IMG/VR virus record: IMGVR_UViG_3300030106_002189 | Location: 1 to 30,456 of that record | Reading direction: 5' to 3' (one strand) | DNA from: a virus | Length of the DNA: 30,456 nucleotides | In this document: positions 9,160 through 16,820 of the stretch, in pieces | Numbering within the stretch: the stretch's first letter is position 1 | Layout: every line of letters begins with the position of its first letter | Notes under the pieces: model-generated | What the model was told of the DNA's origin: nothing | The model's database searches: none | The model's input: the letters and a program-made list of their open reading frames with translations, nothing else | Translations under genes and position numbers: made by a program

Positions 9160-9171
9160 AAATTAACATTT

Positions 9172-9687
9172 ATGCCTTGTACATTATCAAGCGGTTTTGC
9201 TCGTGACTGTTCCGACTCAACAGGAGGTTTAGAAGAATTATATATTCTAGAACGTGCTTCAGTTACCGCATATACAGAAGCCTCTAGTGAAGTAACCGCT
9301 ATAACAGACGGTGGTTCTACTTGGAGGAAATACGAATTAAAAAAAGAAGTTGGTAGTGTAACAGCTACAACGACAATAGATCCAGCAAACGGAACTAGAT
9401 TTTCAGAAGGCGTTATTGCTTTTTCAATTAACAAATTTACAGCTGCTAAAATTAACGAGTTGCGTATTATGATTTTAGGTCAAATAATTGTTATTTGTAA
9501 AGACAATAACGGAAAATATTGGGGGCTTGGTTTCCAAAACTTTGCAGAAGGTCAAAGTATGGTCGCTAACTCTGGTACTGCTTACGGTGACAGAAACGGC
9601 GTCGATATTGAACTAATGGCGAAAGAGCCGTTAGCACCTTTTGAAGTAGCTGCTTCAGTTGTTGCTGGTTTAACGATTTCAACGTAA
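9172..9687 (+). CDS. Probable tail tube (major tail) protein
   Basis: This 171-residue, mostly beta protein starts MPCTLSSGFARDCSDSTGG followed by 'LEELYILERASVTAYT'. I recognise this style of N-terminus from tail tube-like proteins of Bacteroidota siphophages, where it is followed by a long beta-hairpin and a sheet (SVTATTTIDPANGTRFSEG, VIAFSINKFTAAKINEL). The size suits a tail tube subunit. The gene stands alone between two terminators (9134-9159 and 9733-9767), which suits a protein needed in many copies. Its location downstream of the capsid and upstream of the portal is unusual; a head-associated role is the main alternative. Confidence 0.6.
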   Translation: MPCTLSSGFARDCSDSTGGLEELYILERASVTAYTEASSEVTAITDGGSTWRKYELKKEVGSVTATTTIDPANGTRFSEGVIAFSINKFTAAKINELRIMILGQIIVICKDNNGKYWGLGFQNFAEGQSMVANSGTAYGDRNGVDIELMAKEPLAPFEVAASVVAGLTIST

Positions 9688-9732
9688 TTAAAAGACTTTG
9701 TTTAGTGTTCTTTCTTCATAGTTGATTGAAAA

Positions 9733-9767
9733 GGGGGAAGGTGAATTATTGCCTCCCCTTTTTTTTT
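9733..9767 (+). terminator. Rho-independent terminator after the tail tube gene
   Basis: GGGG (9733-9736) and AGG (9739-9741) pair with CCT (9752-9754) and CCCC (9755-9758), with a 2-base bulge (GA) and a 10-base loop. Nine T follow (9759-9767). The stem is flanked by A on the 5' side, so it could be extended by A-U pairs. Confidence 0.75.
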
Positions 9768-9780
9768 AAATATAAAAGTT

Positions 9781-9942
9781 ATGGGATTAAAAAAAAATTT
9801 AATAGGTGGGAACTGGAATGGAAAAGGTTTTAGTGTACCAATAACAGAAGATAACATTGAGTTATTAAAAAAACTTGGTGCTGACGTATTCGAGAGTAAA
9901 AAATCTAAACCTAAAAAGTCTAATGATACACCTAAACAATAG
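9781..9942 (+). CDS. Small basic protein, unknown function
   Basis: ATG at 9781 opens a 53-residue frame: a short N-terminus with LIGGNWNGKGFSVPITEDN, a helix (IELLKKLGADVFE) and a Lys/Ser-rich tail. It fills the space between the second terminator and the next structural gene, which overlaps it by 20 bases in another frame. The Trp/Gly start followed by a 'T/E-D-N-I-E-L-L-K-K' helix looks like a genuine fold, and the close packing with the next gene supports translation. Function unknown; probably structural or assembly-related by position. Confidence 0.6.
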   Translation: MGLKKNLIGGNWNGKGFSVPITEDNIELLKKLGADVFESKKSKPKKSNDTPKQ

Positions 9943-10324
9943 TACATCTACAACGTTTGCGGTAACACTATACGAAAAGACAACGCTAACAAATCCTGTT
10001 TACTTATTTCATTTTAAGAATGACACTAGTAAATCAAACTACTATTGTATAATTTCTGACACGTCAACACAGAAACAACGATTTAATTTATTTAATTTTA
10101 CAGAAGGTGTTAATGACGCTTTAAACGGCTCTTTAATACTTGGTAAAAGTGGGTATTACGATTACTATATTTACGAACAGAGTAGCTCTACAAATTTAGA
10201 TCCCGCTAACGCTACGGGATTAGTTGAACAGGGTAAAATGCGTTTATTGAATGTCAACGATAACCCGAACTATACTACTCACACAATAGAGGGGGTAACA
10301 AATTATGTATATAATCCTAGTTAG
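9923..10324 (+). CDS. Predicted virion-associated beta-sandwich protein
   Basis: The start at ATG 9923 (MIHLNNSTSTTFAVTLYEK) gives 133 residues. The frame is open further upstream, but the residues before this Met overlap the preceding gene and read as shadow sequence. The protein is beta-rich with aromatic pairs (PVYLFHFKNDTS, YYDYYIYEQSSSTNL) and ends in YVYNPS. Small proteins of this pattern occur among structural genes of Bacteroidota phages. Location immediately before the portal (2 bases) suggests a head or neck component, but I cannot name a family. Confidence 0.6.
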   Translation: MIHLNNSTSTTFAVTLYEKTTLTNPVYLFHFKNDTSKSNYYCIISDTSTQKQRFNLFNFTEGVNDALNGSLILGKSGYYDYYIYEQSSSTNLDPANATGLVEQGKMRLLNVNDNPNYTTHTIEGVTNYVYNPS

Positions 10325-10326
10325 AA

Positions 10327-12189
10327 ATGAGCATTAAATTAATACCTATAAATTTTAAGGGCTACGACTTACCAAAGTTTAAAGAAAGTCGTAAGGGTGA
10401 CTGGTACGAATACGGGAGTGAACGACCGTATAAGAATTGTTACGGAGATTTTCTAGTAAAGCTCTTAAATGAGAGTTCTAAACAGTCTACAATTATAGAC
10501 GCTAAAACAAAGTTTATTGTTGGAAAAGGTTTTGTTGTTGAAAAGGATAAATTGAACTTTCAACAATTGGCGTTAGTCGAAGGGTTTTTAAGAACGCCCA
10601 ACGAAGACGGCAATATGAACGATTTACTAGTAAAGATTACCAAAGATAAAAAAGTGTTTGGTGGTTTTGCTATGCAAATTAGAGTTAACGCAGTTGGTAA
10701 GATTGCTAGTGTTGACCATATAGACTTTAACTATATTCGAGTAGGTATTGAAGAAAACACTTATTATTATACCTCAGACTGGAAGTCTAGAAACCCTGAA
10801 AAGAACGAAGACTTTACAGAAATGGAATTATTTCCGTTTGACGATACTGTAACAACCGATAGAAATTATTTAATTTACTATAAGGAATACCGCCCAGACT
10901 TAGGAGAATATCCTTTGCCTGACTATATTGCAGCTATACCGTATTTAGAAGCAGACGCAGAAATCAGCAACTTTACGTTGATGAATATTAAAAACAATCT
11001 AAGTTCTGGCTACTTAATAAGTTTTGCTAATGGTCAATGTTCGGACGAAGAAATGGCAATAATTGAACGCAGATTTAAAGACTACGCAACGGGAACGGAT
11101 AACGCTGGTAAGCCTTTATTATCGTTTACAGACCAAGCTGCTGACCATCCGCAAATTATCCCCATTCCAACCAACGGACAAGACGACAGGTTTATAAACC
11201 TAAACAACCAAATAACCCAAGAAATATTTACCGCACACTCTATCGTGTCGCCAATGTTGTTTGGTATAAAAGACAATACAGGACTAGGAAATAACGCAGA
11301 CGAATTAAGAAGTAGTGCGGATTTGTACCAAAACTTACATATAGATCCTGAACAGGATTTATTAAACAACCTATTTAACGAACTACTAAACTTTAACGGT
11401 TTACCAAAGTGTTTACACATACAGAAAATAGAGCCTATACAAAAAGAATTAAGCGAGGCGGTTGTTGTTGGTGTAATGACACAGGACGAAATACGGGAAA
11501 AGGTAGGATTGCCACCTTTAGAAGCTGGGCAACGTGTTCAAATGGACGACCAACTAGACGATATGATCTTCGCACAATTAGAACGAACAGGTTTTAATAG
11601 TGCTGACTACGAAATATTAGAAAGTATCAACAACGAAATAACCAATATTAAAGACGCTGAAAGGTTCGAAAGTGATTTATTAAGTAAACACAAGTTTGCG
11701 TTAGAAAGAGCGTTAACGGATATGGAAAAGGCGGTTTTAGATATGTTAATAGATAACCCTAGCTTACCAAATAACGAAATTAGAAAAGCGTTAGAAATAT
11801 CCCTAGACGATGTTAACGACATAGTACAAGAACTGCAAAATATTGGAGCGTTAGATGTTAACTTTAAACCGACACAAAACGCAATAGATAGTATTCAGAA
11901 ACCTGACGAAGAGATATTCGTAGCTTATAAATACGTAAAACGCCCTGACGCAGACGGACCAGAGTTATTGGATACTAGTAGAAGATTTTGCCGTCAAATG
12001 ATTGCTTTTGCTCAAGCGGGGAGGCTATACACTTTAGACCAATTAAAACTATTAAGAAACGATTTTAACCAAACGGGGATAGATATATTTACTAAAAGAG
12101 GCGGTTGGTATACTTTACCAGGAACTAACATACACCGCCCCTTCTGTCGTCACATTTGGCAACAACAAGTATTAAGGAAAAAAAGATAG
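10327..12189 (+). CDS. Portal protein with C-terminal winged-helix-like and MuF-like extensions
   Basis: At 620 residues this is longer than a usual portal. Residues ~1-395 follow the portal pattern: an N-terminal clip and wing region, SVDHIDFNYIRVG, a conserved DYIAAIPYLEADAEISNFTL block, and a C-terminal stretch typical of portals that reads FTAHSIVSPMLFGI, then DNTGLGNNADELRSSADLY and MTQDEIREKVGLPPLEAGQ. Residues ~459-520 (ALTDMEKAVLDMLIDNPSL ... DDVNDIVQELQNIGAL) look like a small winged-helix or HTH domain. Residues ~540-620 (SRRFCRQMIAFAQAGRLYT ... HRPFCRHIWQQQVL) resemble the C-terminal part of MuF-like head morphogenesis proteins. The portal forms the dodecameric DNA channel of the head. 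The following genes are joining proteins. Confidence 0.75.
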   Translation: MSIKLIPINFKGYDLPKFKESRKGDWYEYGSERPYKNCYGDFLVKLLNESSKQSTIIDAKTKFIVGKGFVVEKDKLNFQQLALVEGFLRTPNEDGNMNDLLVKITKDKKVFGGFAMQIRVNAVGKIASVDHIDFNYIRVGIEENTYYYTSDWKSRNPEKNEDFTEMELFPFDDTVTTDRNYLIYYKEYRPDLGEYPLPDYIAAIPYLEADAEISNFTLMNIKNNLSSGYLISFANGQCSDEEMAIIERRFKDYATGTDNAGKPLLSFTDQAADHPQIIPIPTNGQDDRFINLNNQITQEIFTAHSIVSPMLFGIKDNTGLGNNADELRSSADLYQNLHIDPEQDLLNNLFNELLNFNGLPKCLHIQKIEPIQKELSEAVVVGVMTQDEIREKVGLPPLEAGQRVQMDDQLDDMIFAQLERTGFNSADYEILESINNEITNIKDAERFESDLLSKHKFALERALTDMEKAVLDMLIDNPSLPNNEIRKALEISLDDVNDIVQELQNIGALDVNFKPTQNAIDSIQKPDEEIFVAYKYVKRPDADGPELLDTSRRFCRQMIAFAQAGRLYTLDQLKLLRNDFNQTGIDIFTKRGGWYTLPGTNIHRPFCRHIWQQQVLRKKR

Positions 12190-12192
12190 ATT

Positions 12193-12744
12193 ATGGCAAA
12201 CGTTTTATTTATATCAGAAGCTTATTTAAAGAATAATACTTTAATTGACGATAACGTAGACCAACGTTTATTATTACCTAGTATTAAAGTTAGTCAGGAT
12301 ATACGTCTTCACCCAACATTGGGAACTCCTTTCTACGAAGATTTAAAATCTAAAATAGTAGCGGGAACGTTAAACGCTGACGAAACAACCCTTTTGGATT
12401 CTTATATAGCCCCGTCAATGTTACAGTGGACTATGTACGAATGTTCTACTTCAATGTTGTTTAAATACAGAAATAAAAGCGTAGCAACAAAATCTAGTGA
12501 AAACGCCCAACCAATAGACTACCAAGCATTACAATTTTTAAGAGATGACTGGAAAACTAAGGCGGAATTTTACGATAAAAGATTAATTAATTATCTTTGT
12601 GAATACGATAATTTATTCCCTAAATACACCGAAACAAGCAAGGATATGCACCCCGACAAAACCGCCTACCAGTCTAGTTTTTATCTAGGTGGTGCTAGTG
12701 GCAGTTGTTGGAGAGATGACTATATATATTTTAGTAATAAATGA
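12193..12744 (+). CDS. Head-tail connector-like protein
   Basis: This 183-residue helical protein lies 3 bases after the portal. The pattern ISEAYLKNNTLIDDNVDQRL, then SIKVSQDIRLHPTLGTPFYE, LLDSYIAPSMLQWTMYE and YQALQFLRDDWKTKAEFYDK resembles the connector (gp6-like) helical bundle proteins common in Bacteroidota phages (DUF6712-like, by memory of the pattern). Such proteins form the ring below the portal. It overlaps the next gene by 4 bases (ATGA), indicating translational coupling. Confidence 0.65.
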   Translation: MANVLFISEAYLKNNTLIDDNVDQRLLLPSIKVSQDIRLHPTLGTPFYEDLKSKIVAGTLNADETTLLDSYIAPSMLQWTMYECSTSMLFKYRNKSVATKSSENAQPIDYQALQFLRDDWKTKAEFYDKRLINYLCEYDNLFPKYTETSKDMHPDKTAYQSSFYLGGASGSCWRDDYIYFSNK

Positions 12745-13208
12745 AACTAACTTATAACCAAATACTAAAACAGTTAGAAGACTTTACGACTGCTCACAGG
12801 CAATTGAAAAGTTTTGGAAATGGAAATCTTTGGGAGGTGGTACAACATAACCAACTAACGAATTTTGAATATCCGTTATTGTGGGTTAACGATCAACCCG
12901 CTTCTTTAGGAACGGGCGATTTTACTTGGAACTTTCAGGTTTTAATAATGGATATTGTAAGAAAAGACGAAAGCAACGAAAACGAAGTTAAAAGCGACTG
13001 CGTACAAATATTGATTGATTTGATTGCTTATTTTGAACAGTTAAACGCTACAAGTAATAATGTTAATTGGAACCAAGTACAATTAGTAAAAAGCGGAAGC
13101 GTTGAAATGTTTACCGAACGATTCGAAGACGAATTAAGTGGGGCGACTATAAACTTAGGTTTACGATTTCCCCAAAATTATAACTATTGTGAAGTACCAA
13201 TAATTTAA
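12741..13208 (+). CDS. Head-tail joining or tail terminator-like protein
   Basis: This 155-residue alpha/beta protein starts in an ATGA overlap with the connector gene. The pattern is helix (ILKQLEDFTTAHRQLKSFG), strands (YPLLWVNDQPASL, WNFQVLIMDIV), helix (CVQILIDLIAYFEQLN) and strand pairs (VEMFTERFEDELSGATINL). This order resembles head-closure or tail terminator proteins. Context (portal, connector, this gene) supports a neck role. No catalytic motif. The exact ring cannot be assigned. Confidence 0.55.
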   Translation: MKLTYNQILKQLEDFTTAHRQLKSFGNGNLWEVVQHNQLTNFEYPLLWVNDQPASLGTGDFTWNFQVLIMDIVRKDESNENEVKSDCVQILIDLIAYFEQLNATSNNVNWNQVQLVKSGSVEMFTERFEDELSGATINLGLRFPQNYNYCEVPII

Positions 13209-13212
13209 TATT

Positions 13213-14943
13213 ATGCCGATAATTTACAACCCATATAAGAAAAAAGGATTTTTTAAAGTACCAAGTGGAGGAACTAAAAAACCGTCAGACGCTTCGTTTA
13301 GTTATGCAGAATCTAGTTACGCTAAAGACGGAACAGATCCAACACCAACTATAACAGGGGATTCGGGCGGAACATTTACCGCCACACCTTCAGGATTAAC
13401 TATTAATTCTTCAACTGGCGAAGTTACTTTGTCAACCTCAACAATAAACTCTTATACTGTAAAATACACATTATCGGATGGAACTTTTACAACTCAAACT
13501 TTAGGTATTACTGCCGCAAGTTTCAGCTCTACCAAATCAATGAGTTACGATGGAATTGACGATTATATAGGGGTAAATTCATTAGATACAAGTGTTTTAC
13601 CAACTGGAAGTTTTTCTGTTTCTGTTTGGTTTTACGCAACAGCAAACGGTCACGGAGGTTTATTTCAAATAGGTGATTTTGCTGGAAATACAGCAATTAA
13701 TTTTAATAAACGTTCAAACGGTGCTTTAAGGTTTATTATTAATTTAAGTGGTGGTTCTTTTTCTCAAAATACTTTAAACAATAAATATAATTTAAACGAG
13801 TGGAATCACGCTGTTTTAGTTTTTGATAATTCTATAACTACAGGAGCAGCTAAATTTTATATTAATGGAGTTTTAGATACGTCAGTAAATGAGAGTCCTT
13901 CAGGTCAAACTATAAGTTATCCCTCTGGTTCAGAGTTAAGGCTTGGTCAATATAATAGCTCAGGGACAACTTATTCTTTTTTTAGTGGTAACATTGACGA
14001 AACCGCTCTTTTTAATTCTGCTTTAACTTCTTCAGACGTAACTTCAATTTATAACTCAGGAGTTCCAGCAGATTTAAGCAGTTATTCTCCTACAGCTTGG
14101 TATCGTATGGGAGAAAATGGTTCTTGGAAATCTACTCAGTGGCTACTACCTGAAAATAGCAACAAGGACAAAATATCAAACTTTAGCTTTGAATTTGATG
14201 GGGTAGACGATTATATAGATTGTGGTAATATAAGTGCTTTAAATGGTGTTACAGAAGCTACTTGGATGGGTTGGTTTAATAGAAGTGGTACTTCAAGTTA
14301 TTACTTATTTGGAACTTGGGGAACTACATCTGGAGAAAAACAATTTGTTCCCTTACAAAATGGTGGCGTTACTGGTTCAATTGTGGTTTATATGGCTACT
14401 TCAACTGGTGTTCAAAAAACAATGTTTAAACACACTTATAATGTTACTGCAACCATTGGCAATTGGCATCATTATGCTTTTGTATATAACGAAGCAGAAT
14501 CAAGCAATGCAGATAAAATGAAAGTTTATATGGATGGAGTTGAATTAGCAAATACACTTTCAGGTGCAGCTTTAACTTCTTTAAATTCCTCAACTGCTAA
14601 TTTTGAAATAGGTAAATTAGGTGGCTATACTACTAACGAATTTAGTGGAAACATTGACGAGGTTGCAGTTTTTACAAGTGCTTTAAGTTCTTCAGATATT
14701 AGTTCTATTTATAACTCAGGTACTCCAACAACATTACCAGCTGGTGCAGTAGCACATTATAAAATGGGTGAAGCAGCAACATTTAGCACTAACTGGACAG
14801 TGCCAGACCAAATAGGAAGTAATGATGGAACGTCAGCAAATATGACCATAGAGGATAGAACAGGAAATGCAAGTAACAGTACTTCAAATGCTCTTAGTTA
14901 CAATATGACCGAATCTGACAGAGAGGAAGATACTCCGTCGTAA
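13213..14943 (+). CDS. Tandem LamG-domain adhesin, probable receptor-binding protein
   Basis: This 576-residue protein has three parts. Residues ~20-105 read as an Ig/cadherin-like beta domain (PTITGDSGGTFTATPSGLTI, YTVKYTLSDGTF). Residues ~108-290 and ~320-510 are two related LamG/concanavalin-like jelly rolls with matching motifs: YDGIDDYI / FDGVDDYI, WNHAVLVF / WHHYAFVY, KFYINGVLD / KVYMDGVEL, GNIDETALFNSALTSSDV / GNIDEVAVFTSALSSSDI, SIYNSG / SIYNSG. The C-terminus has YNMTESDREEDTPS, an ending I associate with LamG proteins of marine phages. LamG domains bind glycans, so a tail-fibre or head-decoration adhesin is likely. It ends the structural block. Confidence 0.8.
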   Translation: MPIIYNPYKKKGFFKVPSGGTKKPSDASFSYAESSYAKDGTDPTPTITGDSGGTFTATPSGLTINSSTGEVTLSTSTINSYTVKYTLSDGTFTTQTLGITAASFSSTKSMSYDGIDDYIGVNSLDTSVLPTGSFSVSVWFYATANGHGGLFQIGDFAGNTAINFNKRSNGALRFIINLSGGSFSQNTLNNKYNLNEWNHAVLVFDNSITTGAAKFYINGVLDTSVNESPSGQTISYPSGSELRLGQYNSSGTTYSFFSGNIDETALFNSALTSSDVTSIYNSGVPADLSSYSPTAWYRMGENGSWKSTQWLLPENSNKDKISNFSFEFDGVDDYIDCGNISALNGVTEATWMGWFNRSGTSSYYLFGTWGTTSGEKQFVPLQNGGVTGSIVVYMATSTGVQKTMFKHTYNVTATIGNWHHYAFVYNEAESSNADKMKVYMDGVELANTLSGAALTSLNSSTANFEIGKLGGYTTNEFSGNIDEVAVFTSALSSSDISSIYNSGTPTTLPAGAVAHYKMGEAATFSTNWTVPDQIGSNDGTSANMTIEDRTGNASNSTSNALSYNMTESDREEDTPS

Positions 14944-14954
14944 TAATATAAAAA

Positions 14955-15227
14955 ATGGAAACAAGATTAAATAACTTAAATTATGCAATTTGCAACATAG
15001 CAACAGATTTGCAAAACATTGACTTTAGCCAAGTTGGACAAAGTTCAGCTTCAACAGTTAGAAGGTCACTAGATGACACTCTATTTGTAATTAAATACAA
15101 TGTAGAGCCTACTTTTATTAAAGATGGTAGTGTAACACCTTCACAAGTTTTAACACACGCTGAAGCTTTAGAATTAATGAGTACTGAAGCTTGGAGTGAA
15201 CCAATTGAGGAAGTAGCTAAGAAATGA
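14955..15227 (+). CDS. Small conserved phage protein, unknown function
   Basis: This 90-residue protein is helical and neutral (LNNLNYAICNIATDLQNI ... STVRRSLDDTLFVIKYNVE ... ILTHAEALELM-like C-terminus). No membrane segment, signal or catalytic motif. It sits 11 bases after the LamG adhesin gene and overlaps the next small gene by ATGA. A fibre chaperone or assembly role could be imagined from position, but nothing in the sequence shows it. Confidence 0.6.
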   Translation: METRLNNLNYAICNIATDLQNIDFSQVGQSSASTVRRSLDDTLFVIKYNVEPTFIKDGSVTPSQVLTHAEALELMSTEAWSEPIEEVAKK

Positions 15228-15355
15228 GAAAAGCAATAATTGACATAGTAGCAAAAGCGAAAAAAAAAAGAAAGGGAGTACACGCTAAAAGTAAAACGAG
15301 TAAATTAAAAAACAGTAGAAACTATAAAAAAGCCTATCGTGGACAGGGTAAATAA
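15224..15355 (+). CDS. Small Lys/Arg-rich protein
   Basis: ATG at 15224 overlaps the previous stop (ATGA) and opens a 43-residue, strongly basic protein: a short helix (RKAIIDIVAKAKKK) followed by RKGVHAKSKTSK and NYKKAYRGQGK. I have seen this 'GVHAKSKTS ... YRGQGK' pattern in small proteins between the fibre and lysis genes of Bacteroidota phages. The charge suggests nucleic acid or lipid binding, but no function is established. The tight overlap and recognisable motif support it as a real gene despite its size. Confidence 0.7.
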   Translation: MRKAIIDIVAKAKKKRKGVHAKSKTSKLKNSRNYKKAYRGQGK

Positions 15356-15362
15356 TTTTAAT

Positions 15363-15671
15363 ATGGAAGATCATTCATTAATCGTAATAATAACGGGTTT
15401 GGTAACTGCGTTAGGACTAAAAGAAATTTGGGGAATTATCAAACAAAGAATTGATATTAAAGCTAAAAAAGAGGAACGTACTGACAACCTTTCAGTTAAA
15501 GTTATTGACGAACTAAAGAAAAAGATTGAAACCCTTGAGTTTAAAATTGACGCTTTAATCGAAGAAAACACCGAACTACATCGACAGGTTGCAAAGATGG
15601 AAGAACGCCTTTTACAAAACGCCCGTAAGAAATCAGCTAGGACACAAAAAAGAAGAGAGTCTAATGGGTGA
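15363..15671 (+). CDS. Membrane-anchored coiled-coil protein, lysis module
   Basis: From ATG 15363 this is 102 residues. An alternative GTG at 15339 would add eight residues inside the previous gene and is less likely. One hydrophobic segment at the N-terminus (LIVIITGLVTALGL, about residues 5-18) is followed by a charged helix and a long coiled coil (about 37-85, heptads in KKKIETLEFKIDALIEENTEL) and a basic tail. The gene overlaps the M15 peptidase start by 8 bases. It could be a holin, an antiholin or a spanin partner; the topology alone does not decide. Confidence 0.6.
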   Translation: MEDHSLIVIITGLVTALGLKEIWGIIKQRIDIKAKKEERTDNLSVKVIDELKKKIETLEFKIDALIEENTELHRQVAKMEERLLQNARKKSARTQKRRESNG

Positions 15672-16053
15672 TTTAACAAAGAATTTTAGTAAATCGGAGT
15701 TTAATTGTAACGATGGTTCGGAAATGCCTTTAGATGTTTTCGAAAACGTACAAGTTCACGCTTACAATTTACAAACAATTAGAGATTTTTGTAACGCTAC
15801 CGTAACAATAAATAGTGCGTACCGTTCACCGTCTTATAATTCAAAGATAGGAGGGGCTAAATATTCTCAACATTTGACAGGCAACGCAACAGATATTACG
15901 GTAAAAGGTTACACACCCGACCAAGTGGCGGACATTATAGAAGGATTAATAAGGATTGACGCAATAGAGGAAGGCGGAGTAGGGAGATACAACACATTTA
16001 CACACTACGACAGAAGGGGCAATAAAGCCCGTTGGGATAATAGAACTAAATAA
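15664..16053 (+). CDS. Peptidase M15-family endolysin
   Basis: Starting at ATG 15664 the protein has 129 residues. The frame is open upstream, but the extension overlaps the coding sequence of the previous gene. It carries the M15 (VanY/D-Ala-D-Ala carboxypeptidase-like) zinc site: INSAYRSPSYN (about 48-58), SQHLTGNATD (about 68-77, the S-x-H-x6-D signature with H and D ligands) and a C-terminal FTHYD at about 110-114 (third zinc ligand H). It would cut peptide cross-links of peptidoglycan. No signal peptide is present, so export depends on a holin, consistent with membrane proteins encoded on both sides. Confidence 0.85.
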   Translation: MGDLTKNFSKSEFNCNDGSEMPLDVFENVQVHAYNLQTIRDFCNATVTINSAYRSPSYNSKIGGAKYSQHLTGNATDITVKGYTPDQVADIIEGLIRIDAIEEGGVGRYNTFTHYDRRGNKARWDNRTK

Positions 16054-16054
16054 A

Positions 16055-16207
16055 ATGAAAGAACAAATTAAGGAATTAAAACGCCAATTAACGGGCGATA
16101 TGGTAAAGGATATGGAAATAAGAGATAAAATCCACCAATTAGAAATGAAATTAAACAACGTAAAACCAACCGATTCACATTTTGAATGTGTAGGTTGCGG
16201 ATCGTAA
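16055..16207 (+). CDS. Small protein with C-terminal C-x-x-C-G-S motif
   Basis: ATG at 16055, one base after the peptidase stop, gives 50 residues: a helical charged region (EQIKELKRQLTGDMVKDME, IRDKIHQLEMKL) followed by KPTDSHFECVGCGS. The pattern 'LTGDM...DIRDKIHxLEMK...PTDSxFxCxGCGS' is one I recognise as recurrent in Bacteroidota phages. The two cysteines could bind zinc in a dimer. Function unknown; its place within the lysis module may be conserved. Confidence 0.7.
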   Translation: MKEQIKELKRQLTGDMVKDMEIRDKIHQLEMKLNNVKPTDSHFECVGCGS

Positions 16208-16218
16208 AACTTAGTAAA

Positions 16219-16431
16219 ATGAATGATAAACAAAAAAATATTTTAACTAATATTATAGGGTTGGCTCTATTAGGGTTAAACGTCTACGCTTTTTACTGGA
16301 GGCAGTTAGATTTAATTGACTTCTGCGTAATATTGTGCCTTTCATTGGCGTTATTTTTATTTAAAGCAGATAACACAAAACTATGGTTAAAAAAGGCTTT
16401 AAAGGGTATATTGTCCAAGTTCTCACGGTAG
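16219..16431 (+). CDS. Holin-like two-helix membrane protein
   Basis: From ATG 16219 (MNDKQKN) this is a 70-residue protein with two hydrophobic helices: ILTNIIGLALLGLNVYAFYW (about 8-27) and LIDFCVILCLSLALFLF (about 32-48). The loop between them is short and the C-terminus is basic (KLWLKKALKGILSKFSR). That matches a class II-like holin topology. It lies between the endolysin and a spanin candidate and overlaps the latter by 49 bases. An upstream in-frame extension overlaps the 50-residue gene and seems unlikely. Confidence 0.65.
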   Translation: MNDKQKNILTNIIGLALLGLNVYAFYWRQLDLIDFCVILCLSLALFLFKADNTKLWLKKALKGILSKFSR

Positions 16432-16820
16432 TTTTATTAGTTGCCTGTTCACCTCAAAAAAGAATGAATAGGTTAATTAAAAAGTTTCCTGATTTAGTAG
16501 AATTAGACACTATTAAAATAGTTGATACTATTATAGTGCCTACTATTGAACACGATACAACTACAATATTTAAAGTTTCTACACACGATACTGTAATAAA
16601 TACCGAAAAAGTTTTTTTAAAATACTTCTATGACACACTTACCAGAGAAATACACCACGAATATATATGCTTTGGGGATACGATTATACAGGAGAAAATT
16701 GTTCCGATTGAGAAAGTCGTTTACAAGGAGCTTGACTGGTGGGAAAAGTACCAAAGTTTAATTTATATTGGGTTGGCTTTGTTTGTGTTGTTGGTAATAT
16801 ATAAACGCCTAACAAAGTGA
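16383..16820 (+). CDS. Lipoprotein with C-terminal membrane helix: unimolecular spanin candidate
   Basis: This 145-residue protein has a short basic N-terminus, a hydrophobic signal and a lipobox LLVAC with the lipidated Cys at 22 (followed by Ser, not Asp, consistent with outer-membrane sorting). The periplasmic middle has repeated D-T/I units (DTIKIVDTI, HDTTTI, THDTVI, YDTLT, GDTIIQ), likely beta structure. A C-terminal membrane helix (LIYIGLALFVLLVIY, about 126-140) is followed by KRLTK. An outer-membrane lipid anchor plus an inner-membrane helix in a single chain is the definition of a u-spanin, which fuses the two membranes at the end of lysis. The frame overlaps the holin-like gene by 49 bases and the next gene by 4 bases. 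Confidence 0.75.
   Translation: MVKKGFKGYIVQVLTVVLLVACSPQKRMNRLIKKFPDLVELDTIKIVDTIIVPTIEHDTTTIFKVSTHDTVINTEKVFLKYFYDTLTREIHHEYICFGDTIIQEKIVPIEKVVYKELDWWEKYQSLIYIGLALFVLLVIYKRLTK

Noticed and set aside
9072-9434. 120-codon minus-strand frame across capsid end and tail tube start
   Set aside because: It runs through a terminator and two well supported plus-strand genes.
14243-14521. 92-codon plus-strand frame inside the LamG gene
   Set aside because: Fully within the adhesin gene in another frame; the LamG motifs in the main frame are unambiguous.
13536-14730. Repeated motifs as a possible DNA repeat or CRISPR
   Set aside because: The similarity is between two LamG protein domains and is not exact at DNA level; no regular short repeats with unique spacers.
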